Below, in pieces: positions 1 to 9,671 of a stretch of DNA of 64,000 bases; within the stretch, counting starts at the first letter, position 1, and each line of letters starts with the position of its first letter. The notes below the pieces were generated by a model. The model was not told the DNA's origin. It saw only the letters and a list, made by a program, of their open reading frames with translations, and did not search any database. The DNA is from Agromyces atrinae (GTDB lineage Bacteria > Actinomycetota > Actinomycetes > Actinomycetales > Microbacteriaceae). Where the stretch lies: assembly GCF_013407835.1 (NCBI RefSeq), contig NZ_JACCBI010000001.1, positions 744,001 to 808,000 of the forward strand, written 5' to 3'. The position numbers were made by a program, and so were the translations under genes.

Positions 1-1
1 T

Positions 2-589
2 GCGCTCTGGCTCATCGCGCTCGGCGCACTCGGCCTCCTCGCCGCGTTCGAGCTCACCGTCGAGAAGTTCCTCGTGCTGTCCGACCCGAACCATGTGCCG
101 TCCTGCAACGTCGGCATCTTCCTGGGCTGCAGCACCAACCTGTCGTCGTGGCAGGGCGCCGTCTTCGGCTTCCCCAACCCGATCGTCGGCCTCATGGCGT
201 GGCCCGTCGTCATCACGATCGGAGTGGCGCTCCTCGCCGGAGTCAGACTCCCCCGATGGTTCTGGGCGGGTTTCAACATCGGCGTGGCCGGCGCACTGAT
301 CTTCGTCGGCTGGCTCATCTACCAGAGCATCTACGTCCTTGACGTGCTGTGCCCGTGGTGCATGCTCACGTGGGCCGTCACCATTCCCGTCTTCTGGATC
401 GTGACGCTCGACAACCTCCGCGAGGGGCGCATCCCGACGTCGGCGCGCGTCCGGCGTCTTGCCCGCGGCTGGTTCGGGTGGATTCCCATCATCACGCTCG
501 CGAGCTATGCCGTCGTCATCCTTCTCGCGCAGGTGCGGATGGATGCCATCCCCCGCGCCATCCTCGACCTGCAAGGCCTGTTCGGCTGA
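2..589 (+). CDS. VKOR family protein (vitamin K epoxide reductase-like), 5' end cut by window edge
   Basis: This is a membrane quinone reductase of the VKOR family, which in bacteria reoxidises DsbA-like thiol oxidases during disulfide formation. The reading frame is already open at base 2, so the N-terminus lies outside the window. The CPWC active-site pair is at bases 350-361. Two further loop cysteines lie near bases 104 and 128, in the spacing used by VKOR proteins. Several hydrophobic segments surround them, consistent with a four-helix membrane fold. It converges on ndk and is followed by a strong hairpin terminator. Family assignment is firm; the partner oxidase is not visible here. 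Confidence 0.9.
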   Translation, partial: ALWLIALGALGLLAAFELTVEKFLVLSDPNHVPSCNVGIFLGCSTNLSSWQGAVFGFPNPIVGLMAWPVVITIGVALLAGVRLPRWFWAGFNIGVAGALIFVGWLIYQSIYVLDVLCPWCMLTWAVTIPVFWIVTLDNLREGRIPTSARVRRLARGWFGWIPIITLASYAVVILLAQVRMDAIPRAILDLQGLFG

Positions 590-618
590 TCGGCCGTCCG
601 CTACCGCTGTACACGACG

Positions 619-653
619 AAGGCCGGCCCTCGCGCGATGCGAGTGCCGGCCTT
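619..653. terminator. Bidirectional hairpin terminator between VKOR and ndk
   Basis: A perfect 9-bp stem (AAGGCCGGC at 619-627, GCCGGCCTT at 645-653) encloses a 17-base loop between two convergent stop codons. There is no clear T-run, as is usual in high-GC actinobacteria. Confidence 0.75.
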
Positions 654-668
654 CCCGGTGGGTGGTGT

Positions 669-1091
669 CTAGGCGAACCAGAGCGCGAGCTCGCGCGCTG
701 CCGACTCGGGCGAGTCGGAGCCGTGCACGAGGTTCTGCTGAACGGCGAGGCCCCAGTCGCGGCCGAGATCTCCGCGGATCGTGCCGGGGGCGGCCGTCGT
801 CGGGTCGGTCGTGCCGGCGAGGGAACGGAAGCCCTCGATGACGCGGTTGCCCGCGATGCGCGCGGCGACGATCGGGCCCGACTCCATGAAGCCGATGAGC
901 GGCTCGTAGAAGGGCTTGCCCTCGTGCTCGGCATAGTGTGCCGAGAGCAGGTCGCGGTCGGCCTGCACGAGACGAAGGTCGACGAGCGAGTAGCCCTTGG
1001 CCTCGATACGGCGGAGGATCTCACCGGTCAGGTTGCGGGAGACGCCGTCGGGCTTGATGAGGACGAGAGTCTCTTCAATGGGAGCGGTCAT
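669..1091 (-). CDS. ndk: Nucleoside diphosphate kinase
   Basis: Cytosolic enzyme that transfers phosphate from NTPs to NDPs through a phospho-histidine. The 140-aa length is normal for the family. The catalytic histidine is His123 in the NLVHGSDS motif, and the KPDGV motif near residue 13 contributes to nucleotide binding. The start ATG (1091-1089) overlaps the stop of the upstream DUF4233 gene as ATGA, and the protein begins directly with the NDK core. It is the last gene of the ileS-folC-DUF4233-ndk operon, an arrangement common in actinobacteria. Confidence 0.97.
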   Translation of the reverse strand: MTAPIEETLVLIKPDGVSRNLTGEILRRIEAKGYSLVDLRLVQADRDLLSAHYAEHEGKPFYEPLIGFMESGPIVAARIAGNRVIEGFRSLAGTTDPTTAAPGTIRGDLGRDWGLAVQQNLVHGSDSPESAARELALWFA

Positions 1092-1468
1092 GCGAGTTCC
1101 TTTCGTTGGCGATCGATGCGCGCGCCGACGACCATGCAGTACCACCACATGCCGCCGAAGAGCGCTCCGACGATGAAGAGCGCCGGATTGAGGAATCCGG
1201 CGAGCAGGATGAGCACTTGGAGCACCCATCCGAGGATGAAGCCGGCCTCGACGCGCAGCAGGCCGATGGCCGCGATCATTCCGACGAGCAGTACGCCACC
1301 GGCGATGAGCGCGCTCCAGGCCGGGAGGCCGAAGGGCGCCGCGTCGAGACCCCAGATCACGAGCGCCGCGAGGAAGACGACGACGAGTTCGAAGGCGAGC
1401 ACGATCGACGCGAGCGTCTGACGGATCGAACGCGCCGGGCGCGGCGCGGCGGGCGACTCGGCGCTCAT
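1088..1468 (-). CDS. DUF4233 membrane protein
   Basis: A 126-aa integral membrane protein with four hydrophobic segments at about residues 20-40, 52-71, 77-93 and 95-112, followed by a short charged tail. It matches the DUF4233 family, which is almost always found between folC and ndk in actinobacteria; its function is unknown. The chosen ATG (1468) overlaps the folC stop as ATGA, and its own stop overlaps ndk in the same way. Translation of all three is therefore probably coupled. Longer in-frame starts would run deep into folC and are unlikely. Confidence 0.88.
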   Translation of the reverse strand: MSAESPAAPRPARSIRQTLASIVLAFELVVVFLAALVIWGLDAAPFGLPAWSALIAGGVLLVGMIAAIGLLRVEAGFILGWVLQVLILLAGFLNPALFIVGALFGGMWWYCMVVGARIDRQRKELA

Positions 1469-2835
1469 GCCGACATCCACCCCTCGCGCTCGGCGACGGT
1501 GATCGCTTCGCCGACGAGCACGATCGAACCCGTTACGACGACCGCGCGACGCGGTGCGGAGGCGGCCCACTCGCGTGCTGCGACGAGGGCGTCGTCGGCA
1601 CGATCGACGACTTCGATGAGCGCGCTCGGAGCGACGCCGGCGATGAGGTCGGCGACGCTGTCGGCCGACAGCGCCCGGTCGGAGTCGGGGGTCGTCACGA
1701 AGAACGCCGCTGCCGCAGGCGCGAGGGCAGTGAGGATGCCCGTGACGTCCTTGTCGGCCAGTGCGCCGAACACGAAGCCGATCTCGTCGAAGTCGAACGA
1801 CCGACCGATCCCGGCGACGAGGGCCGCCGCTCCGTGCGGGTTGTGGGCGGCGTCGACGAGCACGCTCGGCTCGATGCCGACGAGGTGCAGGCGGCCGGGC
1901 GATGTGACGCTCGCGAGGCCCTCTTCGAGGGCGTCGTACGAGAGAGATGTGCCTCCGCCGCCGAGGAACGACTCGACGGCCGCGATCGCGACGACGGCGT
2001 TCTGCGCCTGGTGCACTCCGTGCAGGGGCAGGTAGAGCTCGCGATACTCCCCCGCGATCCCGCGGACGTCGATCATCTGACCGCCGACCGCGACGCGGGC
2101 GTCGAGCAGCTCGAATCCGTCGCCCTCGACCGCGAGGGTCGACTCGGTCAGCTCGGCGGCGTTCTCGAGCACGGCGAGCACATCGGGGGTCTGGCGTGCC
2201 GACACGACGGATGACGCGGGCTTGATGATCCCCGACTTCGTGCGCGCGATCTCGGTCACGGTCGAGCCGAGCCGGTTCGTGTGGTCGAGGTCGATCGGCG
2301 TGATGACGGCGACGTCACCGTCGGCGACGTTCGTCGAGTCCCACTCGCCACCCATGCCGACCTCGACGACGGCCACGTCGACGGGCGCATCGGCGAAGAC
2401 CGCGAAGGCGAGCACCGTGAGCGCCTCGAAGAAGGTGAGCGGGCTCTCCCCCGCGGTCACGAGCTCGTCGTCGACCATCTCGAGGTACGGCTCGATATCG
2501 GCCCAGTTGACGGCGAGCGACTCGTCGCTGATGGGAACCCCGTCGATGAGGATGCGCTCGTTGAACCGCTCGAGGTGCGGGCTCGTCAGGAGACCGGTGC
2601 GCAGCCCGTAGGCCCGCAGGATGCTCTCGGCGATGCGCGACGTGCTCGTCTTGCCGTTGGTGCCGGCGATGTGCAGGATCGGGTACGCGCGCTGCGGGTC
2701 GCCGAGGAGCTCGACCGCACGCCGCGTGGGCTCGAGCCGCGGGCGCGGCGATCCTTCGCCGATGCGCGACAGGAGGGCCTCGTAGACGGCGTCTCCCGCC
2801 TCGCGGAACTCCTCGGATTCGTCGGTGCCGCTCAT
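1465..2835 (-). CDS. folC: Bifunctional folylpolyglutamate synthase / dihydrofolate synthase
   Basis: Adds glutamate to dihydropteroate and to folates, an ATP-dependent step of folate metabolism, as a member of the Mur ligase superfamily. The 456-aa protein has the ATP-binding loop GTNGKTS at residues 58-64, followed by the Mur-ligase central domain and a C-terminal glutamate-ligase domain. The start ATG overlaps the ileS stop by 4 nt (ATGA), so it is probably translated by coupling to ileS. It should therefore come under the same T-box control as ileS. Confidence 0.95.
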   Translation of the reverse strand: MSGTDESEEFREAGDAVYEALLSRIGEGSPRPRLEPTRRAVELLGDPQRAYPILHIAGTNGKTSTSRIAESILRAYGLRTGLLTSPHLERFNERILIDGVPISDESLAVNWADIEPYLEMVDDELVTAGESPLTFFEALTVLAFAVFADAPVDVAVVEVGMGGEWDSTNVADGDVAVITPIDLDHTNRLGSTVTEIARTKSGIIKPASSVVSARQTPDVLAVLENAAELTESTLAVEGDGFELLDARVAVGGQMIDVRGIAGEYRELYLPLHGVHQAQNAVVAIAAVESFLGGGGTSLSYDALEEGLASVTSPGRLHLVGIEPSVLVDAAHNPHGAAALVAGIGRSFDFDEIGFVFGALADKDVTGILTALAPAAAAFFVTTPDSDRALSADSVADLIAGVAPSALIEVVDRADDALVAAREWAASAPRRAVVVTGSIVLVGEAITVAEREGWMSA

Positions 2836-5800
2836 GCCTTCTCCACTCTCACGACGAGCGACGAACCGTCGCCCACCGGCTTGGCGTCGTCGCCCTCGCC
2901 CTCGCCCTCGACGATGTCGAGTTCGACGGCGAGCGTCTCGCGCGCGATCAACTCTCGGTGCAGGATCGCCGCCTCGACGCCCGCGGCATCGAGACCGAGG
3001 CCGAGACGGATGCGGTCGCTCACGTCGAGTCCGGCCGCCTTGCGGGCGTCCTGCACGACACGCACGACGTCGCGCGCGAGGCCCTCGGCCTCGAGCTCGG
3101 GGGTCGTCGCCGTGTCGAGGAGCACGAACCCGCCATCGGCGAGGAGCGCCAGTGCGGTGCCCTCCGCCGCGCCGGCCGTCTCGAGCACGAGGTCGTACTC
3201 GCCCTCGACGAGGTCGATGCCGCCGGCGGTGACGACTCCGGCGGTGACGCTCCAGTCGCCGTTCCGAGCGGCCTGGATCGCCTGCTGCACGGTCTTGCCG
3301 AGACGCGGCCCCGCCGCGCGGGCGTTCACCGTGAGGCGCTTCGTGATGCCGTAGCGTTCGGCGCTGCCCTCGTCGAACTCGACGAGCGCGACCGACTTGA
3401 CGTTGAGCTCGTCGCGCAGGATCGCCTCGAACGGCGCGAGTGCGGCCGTCTGCGGAGCGACGACGGTGAGGGATGCCAGCGGCAGACGCACACGACGACC
3501 CGCCTGCTTGCGGAGGGCGAGGCTCGACGAGCTGATCTCGCGGATGGCGTCCATCGCCGCGACGAGCTCGTGGTCCTCGGGGAACTCGTCGGCGTCGGGC
3601 CAGTCGGCGAGGTGCACGCTGCGTCCGCCCGTGAGCCCACGCCAGATCTTCTCCGTCTCGAGGGGCAGGAGCGGCGCGGCGACGCGGCAGAGCGTCTCGA
3701 GCACGGTGAAGAGCGTGTCGAACGCCTCACGGCCCTCGCCGTCGGCCGAGACACCTGCCCAGAACCGATCGCGCGATCGGCGCACGTACCAGTTCGTGAG
3801 CACGTCGGCGAAGTCTCGCAGCTTCGCCGCGGCGAGCGTCGAATCGAACGCCTCGAAGTCGGCGGCGACGGCCGTCACGAGCTCACGCGTCTTCGCGAGC
3901 AGGTACCGGTCGAGCACGTTCGTCGAGTCGGTGCGTCGTTCGGCCTCGTAGCCCGCCGCATTGGCGTAGAGCGCGAAGAAGTACCACGTGCTCCAGAGCG
4001 GGAGCATGACCTGTCGGACGCCCTCGCGGATGCCCTCCTCGGTGACGACGAGGTTGCCGCCGCGCAGCACCGAGCTCGCCATGAGGAACCAGCGCATCGC
4101 GTCGGAGCCGTCGCGGTCGAAGACCTCCGACACATCGGGGTAGTTGCGGAGCGACTTCGACATCTTCTGCCCGTCGCTGCCGAGCACGATGCCGTGGCTC
4201 ACGACGTTCGTGTAGGCGGGGCGGTCGAAGAGCGCTGTCGAGAGCACGTGCATGACGTAGAACCAGCCGCGCGTCTGACCGATGTACTCGACGATGAAGT
4301 CGGAGGGGTGGTGGGTGTCGAACCACTCGCGGTTCTCGAAGGGATAGTGCACCTGCGCGAACGGCATCGATCCCGAGTCGAACCACACGTCGAAGACATC
4401 CGGGATGCGACGCATGGTCGACGCACCGGTCGGGTCGTCGGGGTTCGGCCTCGTGAGGTCGTCGATGTACGGGCGGTGCAGGTCGGGCTCGCCCTCGGGG
4501 TTCCGCGGGAGCACACCGAAGTCGCGCTCGAGCTCTTCGAGCGAACCGTAGACGTCGACGCGCGGGTACTCGGGGTCGTCGCTCTTCCACACGGGGATCG
4601 GCGAACCCCAGTAACGGTTGCGGCTGATCGACCAGTCGCGCGCACCCGCGACCCACTTGCCGAACTGGCCGTCCTTGACGTTGTCGGGAACCCAGGAGAT
4701 CTCCTGGTTGAGCTCGCCCATGCGGTCGCGGATCTCGGGCACCGTGATGAACCAGCTCGAGACGGCCTTGTAGATGAGCGGATTGCGGCAGCGCCAGCAG
4801 TGCGGGTACGAGTGCTCGTAGCTCGCCTGGCGGAGGAGCCGCCCCTCGGCGCGGAGCAGCTGGGTGAGCGGCTTGTTCGCGTCGCTCCAGAGGAGGCCCG
4901 TGACGTCGGAGACGGCGGGCAGGAAGAGGCCCGCGTCGTCGAGCGAGATGATGACGGGGATGCCTGCGGCTTCGCAGATCTTCTGGTCTTCCTCGCCGTA
5001 GGCGGGGGCCTGGTGCACGATTCCCGTGCCGTCCTCGGTCGTCACGTAGTCGGCGACGAGGATACGCCAGGCGTTCTGCATGCCGTATTCGTCGACATCC
5101 GCGTAGTAGTCGAAGAGCCGGTCGTATGAGACGCCGTCGAGCTCGGAGCCGCGCACCGTGCGCGAGACGCTCGCCACGGCATCGGCCGCCGACTCGTAGC
5201 CGAGGTCCTTCGCGTAGTTGCCGAGGAGCGGGAGCGCGATGAGGTACTCGGCGCCGAGCACCTCGGTGTCGCCGATCGAACCGTCGCGCTCGCGCAGGAC
5301 GGTCGCGTCGGGCGTGCCGTTCGGACCGGCGGGCACGACCGCGTACTCGATGTCGGGTCCGACGGCGAGGGCGGCGTTGGTCGGAAGGGTCCACGGCGTC
5401 GTCGTCCACGCGAGGGCGCGCACGCCGGTCAGGCCGAGCGACTCCGCCTTCGAACCGACGAGAGGGAACGTCACGGTGACCGACTGGTCCTGACGCATCT
5501 TGTAGACGTCGTCGTCCATGCGGAGCTCGTGGTTCGAGAGCGGCGTCTGGTCGCGCCAGCAGTACGGCAGCACCCGGTAGCCCTCGTACGCGAGGCCCTT
5601 GTCGTGCAGGGTCTTGAACGCCCAGAGCACGGACTCCATGAAGGTCGTGTCGAGAGTCTTGTAGTCGTTGTCGAAGTCGACCCAGCGTGCCTGACGGGTG
5701 ACGTAGTCGCGCCACTCGCCCGTGTAGCGCAGCACCGATTCCTTGGCCGCGCGGTTGAACGCCGCGATGCCCATCTCTTCGATCTGGCTCTTGTCGGTGA

Positions 5801-6125
5801 TGCCGAGCTGACGCTCCGCCTCGAGCTCGGCGGGCAGACCGTGGGTGTCCCAGCCGAAGCGACGGTGCACCTGCTTGCCGCGCATCGTCTGGAAGCGCGG
5901 GAAGACGTCCTTGGCGTACCCGGTCAGCAGGTGGCCGTAGTGCGGGAGGCCGTTCGCGAACGGAGGCCCGTCGTAGAAGACCCACTCGTCGGAGCCGTCG
6001 CGCTGATCGATCGACGCCTGGAACGTCTCGTCGCTCTTCCAGTAGGCGAGGATCTCTTCTTCGAGCGCGGGGAAGCTCGGCGAGGGGACGACGGTCGAGT
6101 CGTCATCGGGGGTGCGCGGGTACAC
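2832..6125 (-). CDS. ileS: Isoleucyl-tRNA synthetase
   Basis: Class Ia synthetase charging tRNA-Ile, with an editing domain. The HIGH-type motif is HYGH at about residues 62-65 and KMSKS lies near residue 655. The protein has about 1,097 residues, normal for the long actinobacterial form. I chose the GTG at 6125: GGAG lies 5 nt upstream and translation then begins with YPRTP, whereas a longer frame to 6191 would run into the T-box regulatory element. The gene heads the folC-DUF4233-ndk operon and is preceded by a T-box leader, so its expression should respond to uncharged tRNA-Ile. Confidence 0.96.
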   Translation of the reverse strand: MYPRTPDDDSTVVPSPSFPALEEEILAYWKSDETFQASIDQRDGSDEWVFYDGPPFANGLPHYGHLLTGYAKDVFPRFQTMRGKQVHRRFGWDTHGLPAELEAERQLGITDKSQIEEMGIAAFNRAAKESVLRYTGEWRDYVTRQARWVDFDNDYKTLDTTFMESVLWAFKTLHDKGLAYEGYRVLPYCWRDQTPLSNHELRMDDDVYKMRQDQSVTVTFPLVGSKAESLGLTGVRALAWTTTPWTLPTNAALAVGPDIEYAVVPAGPNGTPDATVLRERDGSIGDTEVLGAEYLIALPLLGNYAKDLGYESAADAVASVSRTVRGSELDGVSYDRLFDYYADVDEYGMQNAWRILVADYVTTEDGTGIVHQAPAYGEEDQKICEAAGIPVIISLDDAGLFLPAVSDVTGLLWSDANKPLTQLLRAEGRLLRQASYEHSYPHCWRCRNPLIYKAVSSWFITVPEIRDRMGELNQEISWVPDNVKDGQFGKWVAGARDWSISRNRYWGSPIPVWKSDDPEYPRVDVYGSLEELERDFGVLPRNPEGEPDLHRPYIDDLTRPNPDDPTGASTMRRIPDVFDVWFDSGSMPFAQVHYPFENREWFDTHHPSDFIVEYIGQTRGWFYVMHVLSTALFDRPAYTNVVSHGIVLGSDGQKMSKSLRNYPDVSEVFDRDGSDAMRWFLMASSVLRGGNLVVTEEGIREGVRQVMLPLWSTWYFFALYANAAGYEAERRTDSTNVLDRYLLAKTRELVTAVAADFEAFDSTLAAAKLRDFADVLTNWYVRRSRDRFWAGVSADGEGREAFDTLFTVLETLCRVAAPLLPLETEKIWRGLTGGRSVHLADWPDADEFPEDHELVAAMDAIREISSSSLALRKQAGRRVRLPLASLTVVAPQTAALAPFEAILRDELNVKSVALVEFDEGSAERYGITKRLTVNARAAGPRLGKTVQQAIQAARNGDWSVTAGVVTAGGIDLVEGEYDLVLETAGAAEGTALALLADGGFVLLDTATTPELEAEGLARDVVRVVQDARKAAGLDVSDRIRLGLGLDAAGVEAAILHRELIARETLAVELDIVEGEGEGDDAKPVGDGSSLVVRVEKA

Positions 6126-6326
6126 TCTCACTCCAGAATCGGTGTGCGTCGCCAGGACGGCGGTGCTCGTCGAGCCCCACCGCGGTACCACCTCGCTTGC
6201 CCCGGCAGACCGGGACCACTCATACGACGGCTGTGACGGGCCTGCCCCGTTCGGTTCTACTGAGCGCGGACGCCGTTCCTCCGAAGACTCCCCGGTGATG
6301 GCCGGATCGCAGTCGATACCCCGAGT
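6126..6326 (-). promoter_or_regulatory. T-box riboswitch leader of ileS (ultrashort Stem I type)
   Basis: On the minus strand the core T-box sequence GGTGGTACCGCGG is at 6192-6180. Its TGGT bulge would pair with the ACCA end of uncharged tRNA. Upstream, a tiny hairpin CCGG-CCATCA-CCGG (6305-6292) presents ATC, an isoleucine codon, in its loop (bases 6299-6297). This is the ultrashort Stem I with the specifier in the terminal loop, known from actinobacterial ileS leaders. A conserved AGTAGAACCGAACGGG-like Stem II segment lies between (about 6263-6246). A hairpin (6182-6161) abuts the T-box and may be the competing fold. No U-run terminator is present, so translational control is the likelier mechanism, as known for this class. 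The element fills the space between the ABC ATPase stop and ileS. Confidence 0.93.
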
Positions 6327-7895
6327 CTAACCGACGGGCGGAACGCGCGCAGCGTCGAGGAGCGCCGTCGTGAACGGATGCCGCGGGCGGGCGAACACCT
6401 CGGCCGCCACGCCCTGCTCGACGACCTCGCCGCCCTGCATGACGAGCACGTCGTCGGCCATGCGCCTCACGACACCGAGGTCGTGGGAGATGAAGACGAG
6501 CGCGAGATCGAGGTCGTTCTGGAGCCGCTCGAGGAGGGCGAGGATGCGCGCCTGCACGGAGACGTCGAGTGCCGAGACCGGTTCATCGAGCACGAGGATC
6601 TCGGGCCGGACGGCGAGGGCCCGGGCGATGGACGCCCTCTGCCGCTGACCGCCGGAGAGAGTGCGCGGCCGTCGGCGGGCGAGCGCCGGATCGAGCCCGA
6701 CGAGTTCGAGGAGCTCGGTGACGCGAGCGGATGACGGCGTCGAGCCTCCACCCGCACGCGAGGCCTCGAGGAGGGAGCGACCCACGGTCCACCGCGGATC
6801 GAACGCCGCGCCGGGGTTCTGGTGCACGAGCTGGATGCGCGTGCGCCTCGCGCGACGCGACGACTCGGGCAGAGGGTTCCACGGGTCGCCGTCGATGAGC
6901 ACCGTGCCTCGGTCGGGCGTCAGTGTGCCGAGCAGCAGACGGGCGAGGGTCGTCTTCCCCGAGCCCGACTCCCCCACGATTCCGAGCGTGCGACCGCGCT
7001 CGAGCGTGAACGATGCGCCGGCGACGGCGACGGTCGTCCCGCGCCGCGTGCTGAACGAGGCCTCGAGGTCGCGGGCTTCGAGCACCGGCGCGACCGCACC
7101 GGACGGCGCGGGGCGTTCGAGCCGGGCGGACTGCGGTATCGCCGCGACGAGCACGCGAGCCGCGTCGGATCGAGGATGGCTGAGGACGTCGGCCGTCGTG
7201 CCGTGTTCGACGACCGTGCCCGCGCTCATGACGAGCACGCGGTCGGCGATCCGCGCGACGGCGCCGAGGTCATGGCTCACGAACACGACGGCGACGCCGC
7301 GGTCGGCGATCGCGCGCAGGAGGGTCAGAATGCGCACCTGGACGGTCGAGTCGAGCGCCGTCGTCGGCTCGTCGGCGACGAGGATCCGCGGGTCGCCCGC
7401 CATGGCCGAGGCGATGAGCGCCCGTTGCCGGAGCCCGCCCGACAACTCGTGCGGATACTGGCGTGCGCGCCTCTCGGGCAGCGGCAGGGCGACGTCGTCG
7501 AGCAGCTCGACGACCCGTTCCCGTCGCTGCGTTCGAGAGAGCGACCGTCGGTGGATGACGAGGGGCTCGGCGACCTCCGCGCCGATCGTGCGCAGCGGGT
7601 CGAGGGAGACGAGGGCGTCCTGCGAGACGAGGGCGATGGTCGATCCGCGGGCACGCCGCCACCGGGTCTCGCTCGCCTGACGCATGTCGACTCCATCGAC
7701 CCTGAGCTCCGCGGCATTCACGCGAGCGCCGGGCGGCGTGAGCCCGAGGAGCGCTCGAGCCGTGAGCGACTTGCCGGCACCCGACTCGCCCACGACCGCG
7801 ACGATCTCGCCCGGGGCGACGTCGAACGTGACGCCGTCGACGAGGGTCGTGTCCGCGATGTCGATACGGAGGTCGCGGATGCTGAGTGCCGTCAT
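6327..7895 (-). CDS. Peptide/nickel-type ABC transporter, double ATPase subunit
   Basis: Two ABC ATPase domains in one 522-aa chain, equivalent to fused DppD and DppF, energising uptake by the neighbouring permeases. Walker A loops are GESGAGKS at residues 36-43 and GESGSGKT at about 308-315. Each half carries a signature motif (LSGGLRQR, LSGGQRQR). The ATG at 7895 overlaps the upstream permease stop as ATGA. Earlier in-frame starts would lie inside the permease gene and give unrelated sequence. It is the last gene of the importer operon, and the ileS T-box begins directly after its stop. Confidence 0.92.
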   Translation of the reverse strand: MTALSIRDLRIDIADTTLVDGVTFDVAPGEIVAVVGESGAGKSLTARALLGLTPPGARVNAAELRVDGVDMRQASETRWRRARGSTIALVSQDALVSLDPLRTIGAEVAEPLVIHRRSLSRTQRRERVVELLDDVALPLPERRARQYPHELSGGLRQRALIASAMAGDPRILVADEPTTALDSTVQVRILTLLRAIADRGVAVVFVSHDLGAVARIADRVLVMSAGTVVEHGTTADVLSHPRSDAARVLVAAIPQSARLERPAPSGAVAPVLEARDLEASFSTRRGTTVAVAGASFTLERGRTLGIVGESGSGKTTLARLLLGTLTPDRGTVLIDGDPWNPLPESSRRARRTRIQLVHQNPGAAFDPRWTVGRSLLEASRAGGGSTPSSARVTELLELVGLDPALARRRPRTLSGGQRQRASIARALAVRPEILVLDEPVSALDVSVQARILALLERLQNDLDLALVFISHDLGVVRRMADDVLVMQGGEVVEQGVAAEVFARPRHPFTTALLDAARVPPVG

Positions 7896-8707
7896 GAACC
7901 GTCCCGCCCCTCTGAACGCGCACGGAGCGTGCGCCCGATGATGGTCGCGGAGACGACCGTCGCCGTGATCGCGAGGCCCGGGAACACGGCGATCCACCAG
8001 GCACGCCCGAGGAAGTTGCGCCCACCCGAGAGGATGAGACCCCACTCGGGCGTCGGTTCCGTCGGGCCGAGGCCGAGGAAGCTGAGGCCGGCCGCGGCGA
8101 TGATCGCCGTGCCGATGCCGATCGTGGCGAGCACGAGGAGCGGCGACGCCGTCGCGGGGAGCACGTGACGCGTGAGCACGCGCGCCGAGCCGATACCGAG
8201 CAGCCGCGCCGCCTCGACGTGGTCGGCCGTCAGCTGGGTGCGCGTCTCGGCTCGCGCGAGACGCAGGTACACGGGGATCGCCCCGATCGTCACCGCGACG
8301 GCCACGTTCACGGGGCCCGGACCGAGGATCGCGATCACGACGAGGGCGATGAGGAACTCGGGGAACGCGAGGAGGATGTCGGTGCCGCGCATGATGGCCC
8401 CGTCGACGGCGCGCGGGGCGAGCGCGGAGAGCGCTCCGATGACGAGCCCGATGACGACGGCGATGGTCGTCGCACCGAAACCGACTCCGAGTGAGTACTG
8501 CGCGCCGTGCACGACGCGGGAGAACACGTCGCGCCCACTCTGGTCGGTGCCGAACAGGTGCTCGGTCGACGGCGGCAGGAAGGCATTGGCGGGATCCGTG
8601 CGGAGCGGGTCGACGCTCGTGAAGAGTGTCGGCCAGAGCGCCATCGTCACGAGGACGCCGAGCACGAGGACGGCTGCTCCGAAAACGAGCCGTCGCCCCG
8701 CCGTCAC
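7892..8707 (-). CDS. ABC transporter permease, DppC type
   Basis: A 271-aa inner-membrane permease of the oligopeptide/dipeptide/nickel family. One N-terminal hydrophobic segment is followed by the GTDQSGRDVFSR motif typical of DppC/OppC, and an EAA-type ATPase docking loop (EAARLLGIGS) is seen. The start is a GTG overlapping the stop of the DppB-type gene (GTGA, 8707-8704), and the C-terminus overlaps the ATPase gene. The chain is therefore translationally coupled from DppB to ATPase. The substrate cannot be told from the sequence. Confidence 0.9.
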   Translation of the reverse strand: MTAGRRLVFGAAVLVLGVLVTMALWPTLFTSVDPLRTDPANAFLPPSTEHLFGTDQSGRDVFSRVVHGAQYSLGVGFGATTIAVVIGLVIGALSALAPRAVDGAIMRGTDILLAFPEFLIALVVIAILGPGPVNVAVAVTIGAIPVYLRLARAETRTQLTADHVEAARLLGIGSARVLTRHVLPATASPLLVLATIGIGTAIIAAAGLSFLGLGPTEPTPEWGLILSGGRNFLGRAWWIAVFPGLAITATVVSATIIGRTLRARSEGRDGS

Positions 8708-9639
8708 GAGTTCACCGCGATCCGCGGGTCGAGCGCGCGGTGCGCGAGGTCGACGAGGAGGTTCACGATCACGAAGACGAGTGCGCTCATGAGGATGATG
8801 CCCATGACGACGGGCATGTCGCGGTCGGTGATCGCGGTGAGGGTGACCCGGCCGATACCGGGGCGCCCGAAGACGGACTCGACGAGCACGGCACCGCCCA
8901 GCAGCGACCCGATGAGATAGGCCGTGAGCGTGAGCGCGTTCGTCGCGGCATGCCGCAAGGTGTGCACGCCGACGAGGCGGACTTCGCTCGCACCGCGTGC
9001 CCGCACCGTCGTCGCGAACGGCTGCTGCTCGGCGCGTTCGAGTCCGTCGCGCAGCACCTGGCTGAGGAGCGCCGAGATCGGTAGTGCGAGGGTCACGGCG
9101 GGGAGCACGAGCCCGGGCAGCCCGCTGCCGCCGGCCACGGGGAACCAGTGCAGCGTGAACGAGAAGATCGTGAGCAGCACGAGACCGATCCAGAACACGG
9201 GCGCCGAGACGACGACGAGCTCCACGGCCGCACCGATCGAGCGCAGCGTGCGGCCTCGCGCGACGACGGCGACGACGAGCGCCACGACGACGGCGAGAGC
9301 CAGGGCGAGAGCGGTCAGTTGGACCGTCGCGCCCAACTGCCGACCGATGACGTCGACCACCGGCATCCGGAGTTGGTACGACATGCCCAGATCGCCCTGG
9401 ACGAGCCGCGCGAGGTAGTCGACGTACTGGACCACCGGGGGGCGATCGAGGCCGAGGTCCTCGCGGATGCCCTGCTTGACCGCGTCGCTCACCTGCGCCT
9501 GCGGCCCCAGCATGACGTCGACGGGATCGCCGGGGATGAGCCGCAGAGTCAGGAAGGCGAGGGTCGCGGCGCCCCAGAGCACGACCACGACGCCGAGGAG
9601 GCGCGCGCCGACGGCTCGAACGACCTGAGCGCCCCGCAT
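8704..9639 (-). CDS. ABC transporter permease, DppB type
   Basis: A 311-aa multi-pass permease of the DppB/OppB family. It has an N-terminal transmembrane helix, the PGDPVDVMLGP segment and the DLGLDRPPVVQY segment characteristic of DppB proteins, and a C-terminal ALDPRI end. The ATG at 9639 has an AGGGAGA-like ribosome site just upstream. It lies 32 nt downstream of the binding-protein gene and overlaps the DppC-type gene by 4 nt. Confidence 0.91.
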   Translation of the reverse strand: MRGAQVVRAVGARLLGVVVVLWGAATLAFLTLRLIPGDPVDVMLGPQAQVSDAVKQGIREDLGLDRPPVVQYVDYLARLVQGDLGMSYQLRMPVVDVIGRQLGATVQLTALALALAVVVALVVAVVARGRTLRSIGAAVELVVVSAPVFWIGLVLLTIFSFTLHWFPVAGGSGLPGLVLPAVTLALPISALLSQVLRDGLERAEQQPFATTVRARGASEVRLVGVHTLRHAATNALTLTAYLIGSLLGGAVLVESVFGRPGIGRVTLTAITDRDMPVVMGIILMSALVFVIVNLLVDLAHRALDPRIAVNS

Positions 9640-9671
9640 GGTCTCCCTCTCGCCGCGCCCCTCGGCGACGG

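Noticed and set aside
2958..5129. Long open frame (723 codons) on the plus strand opposite ileS
   Set aside because: It is antisense to a fully conserved synthetase. Its product is rich in Arg, Asp, Glu and Val in the pattern produced by reading GC-rich genes backward, and no domain is seen.
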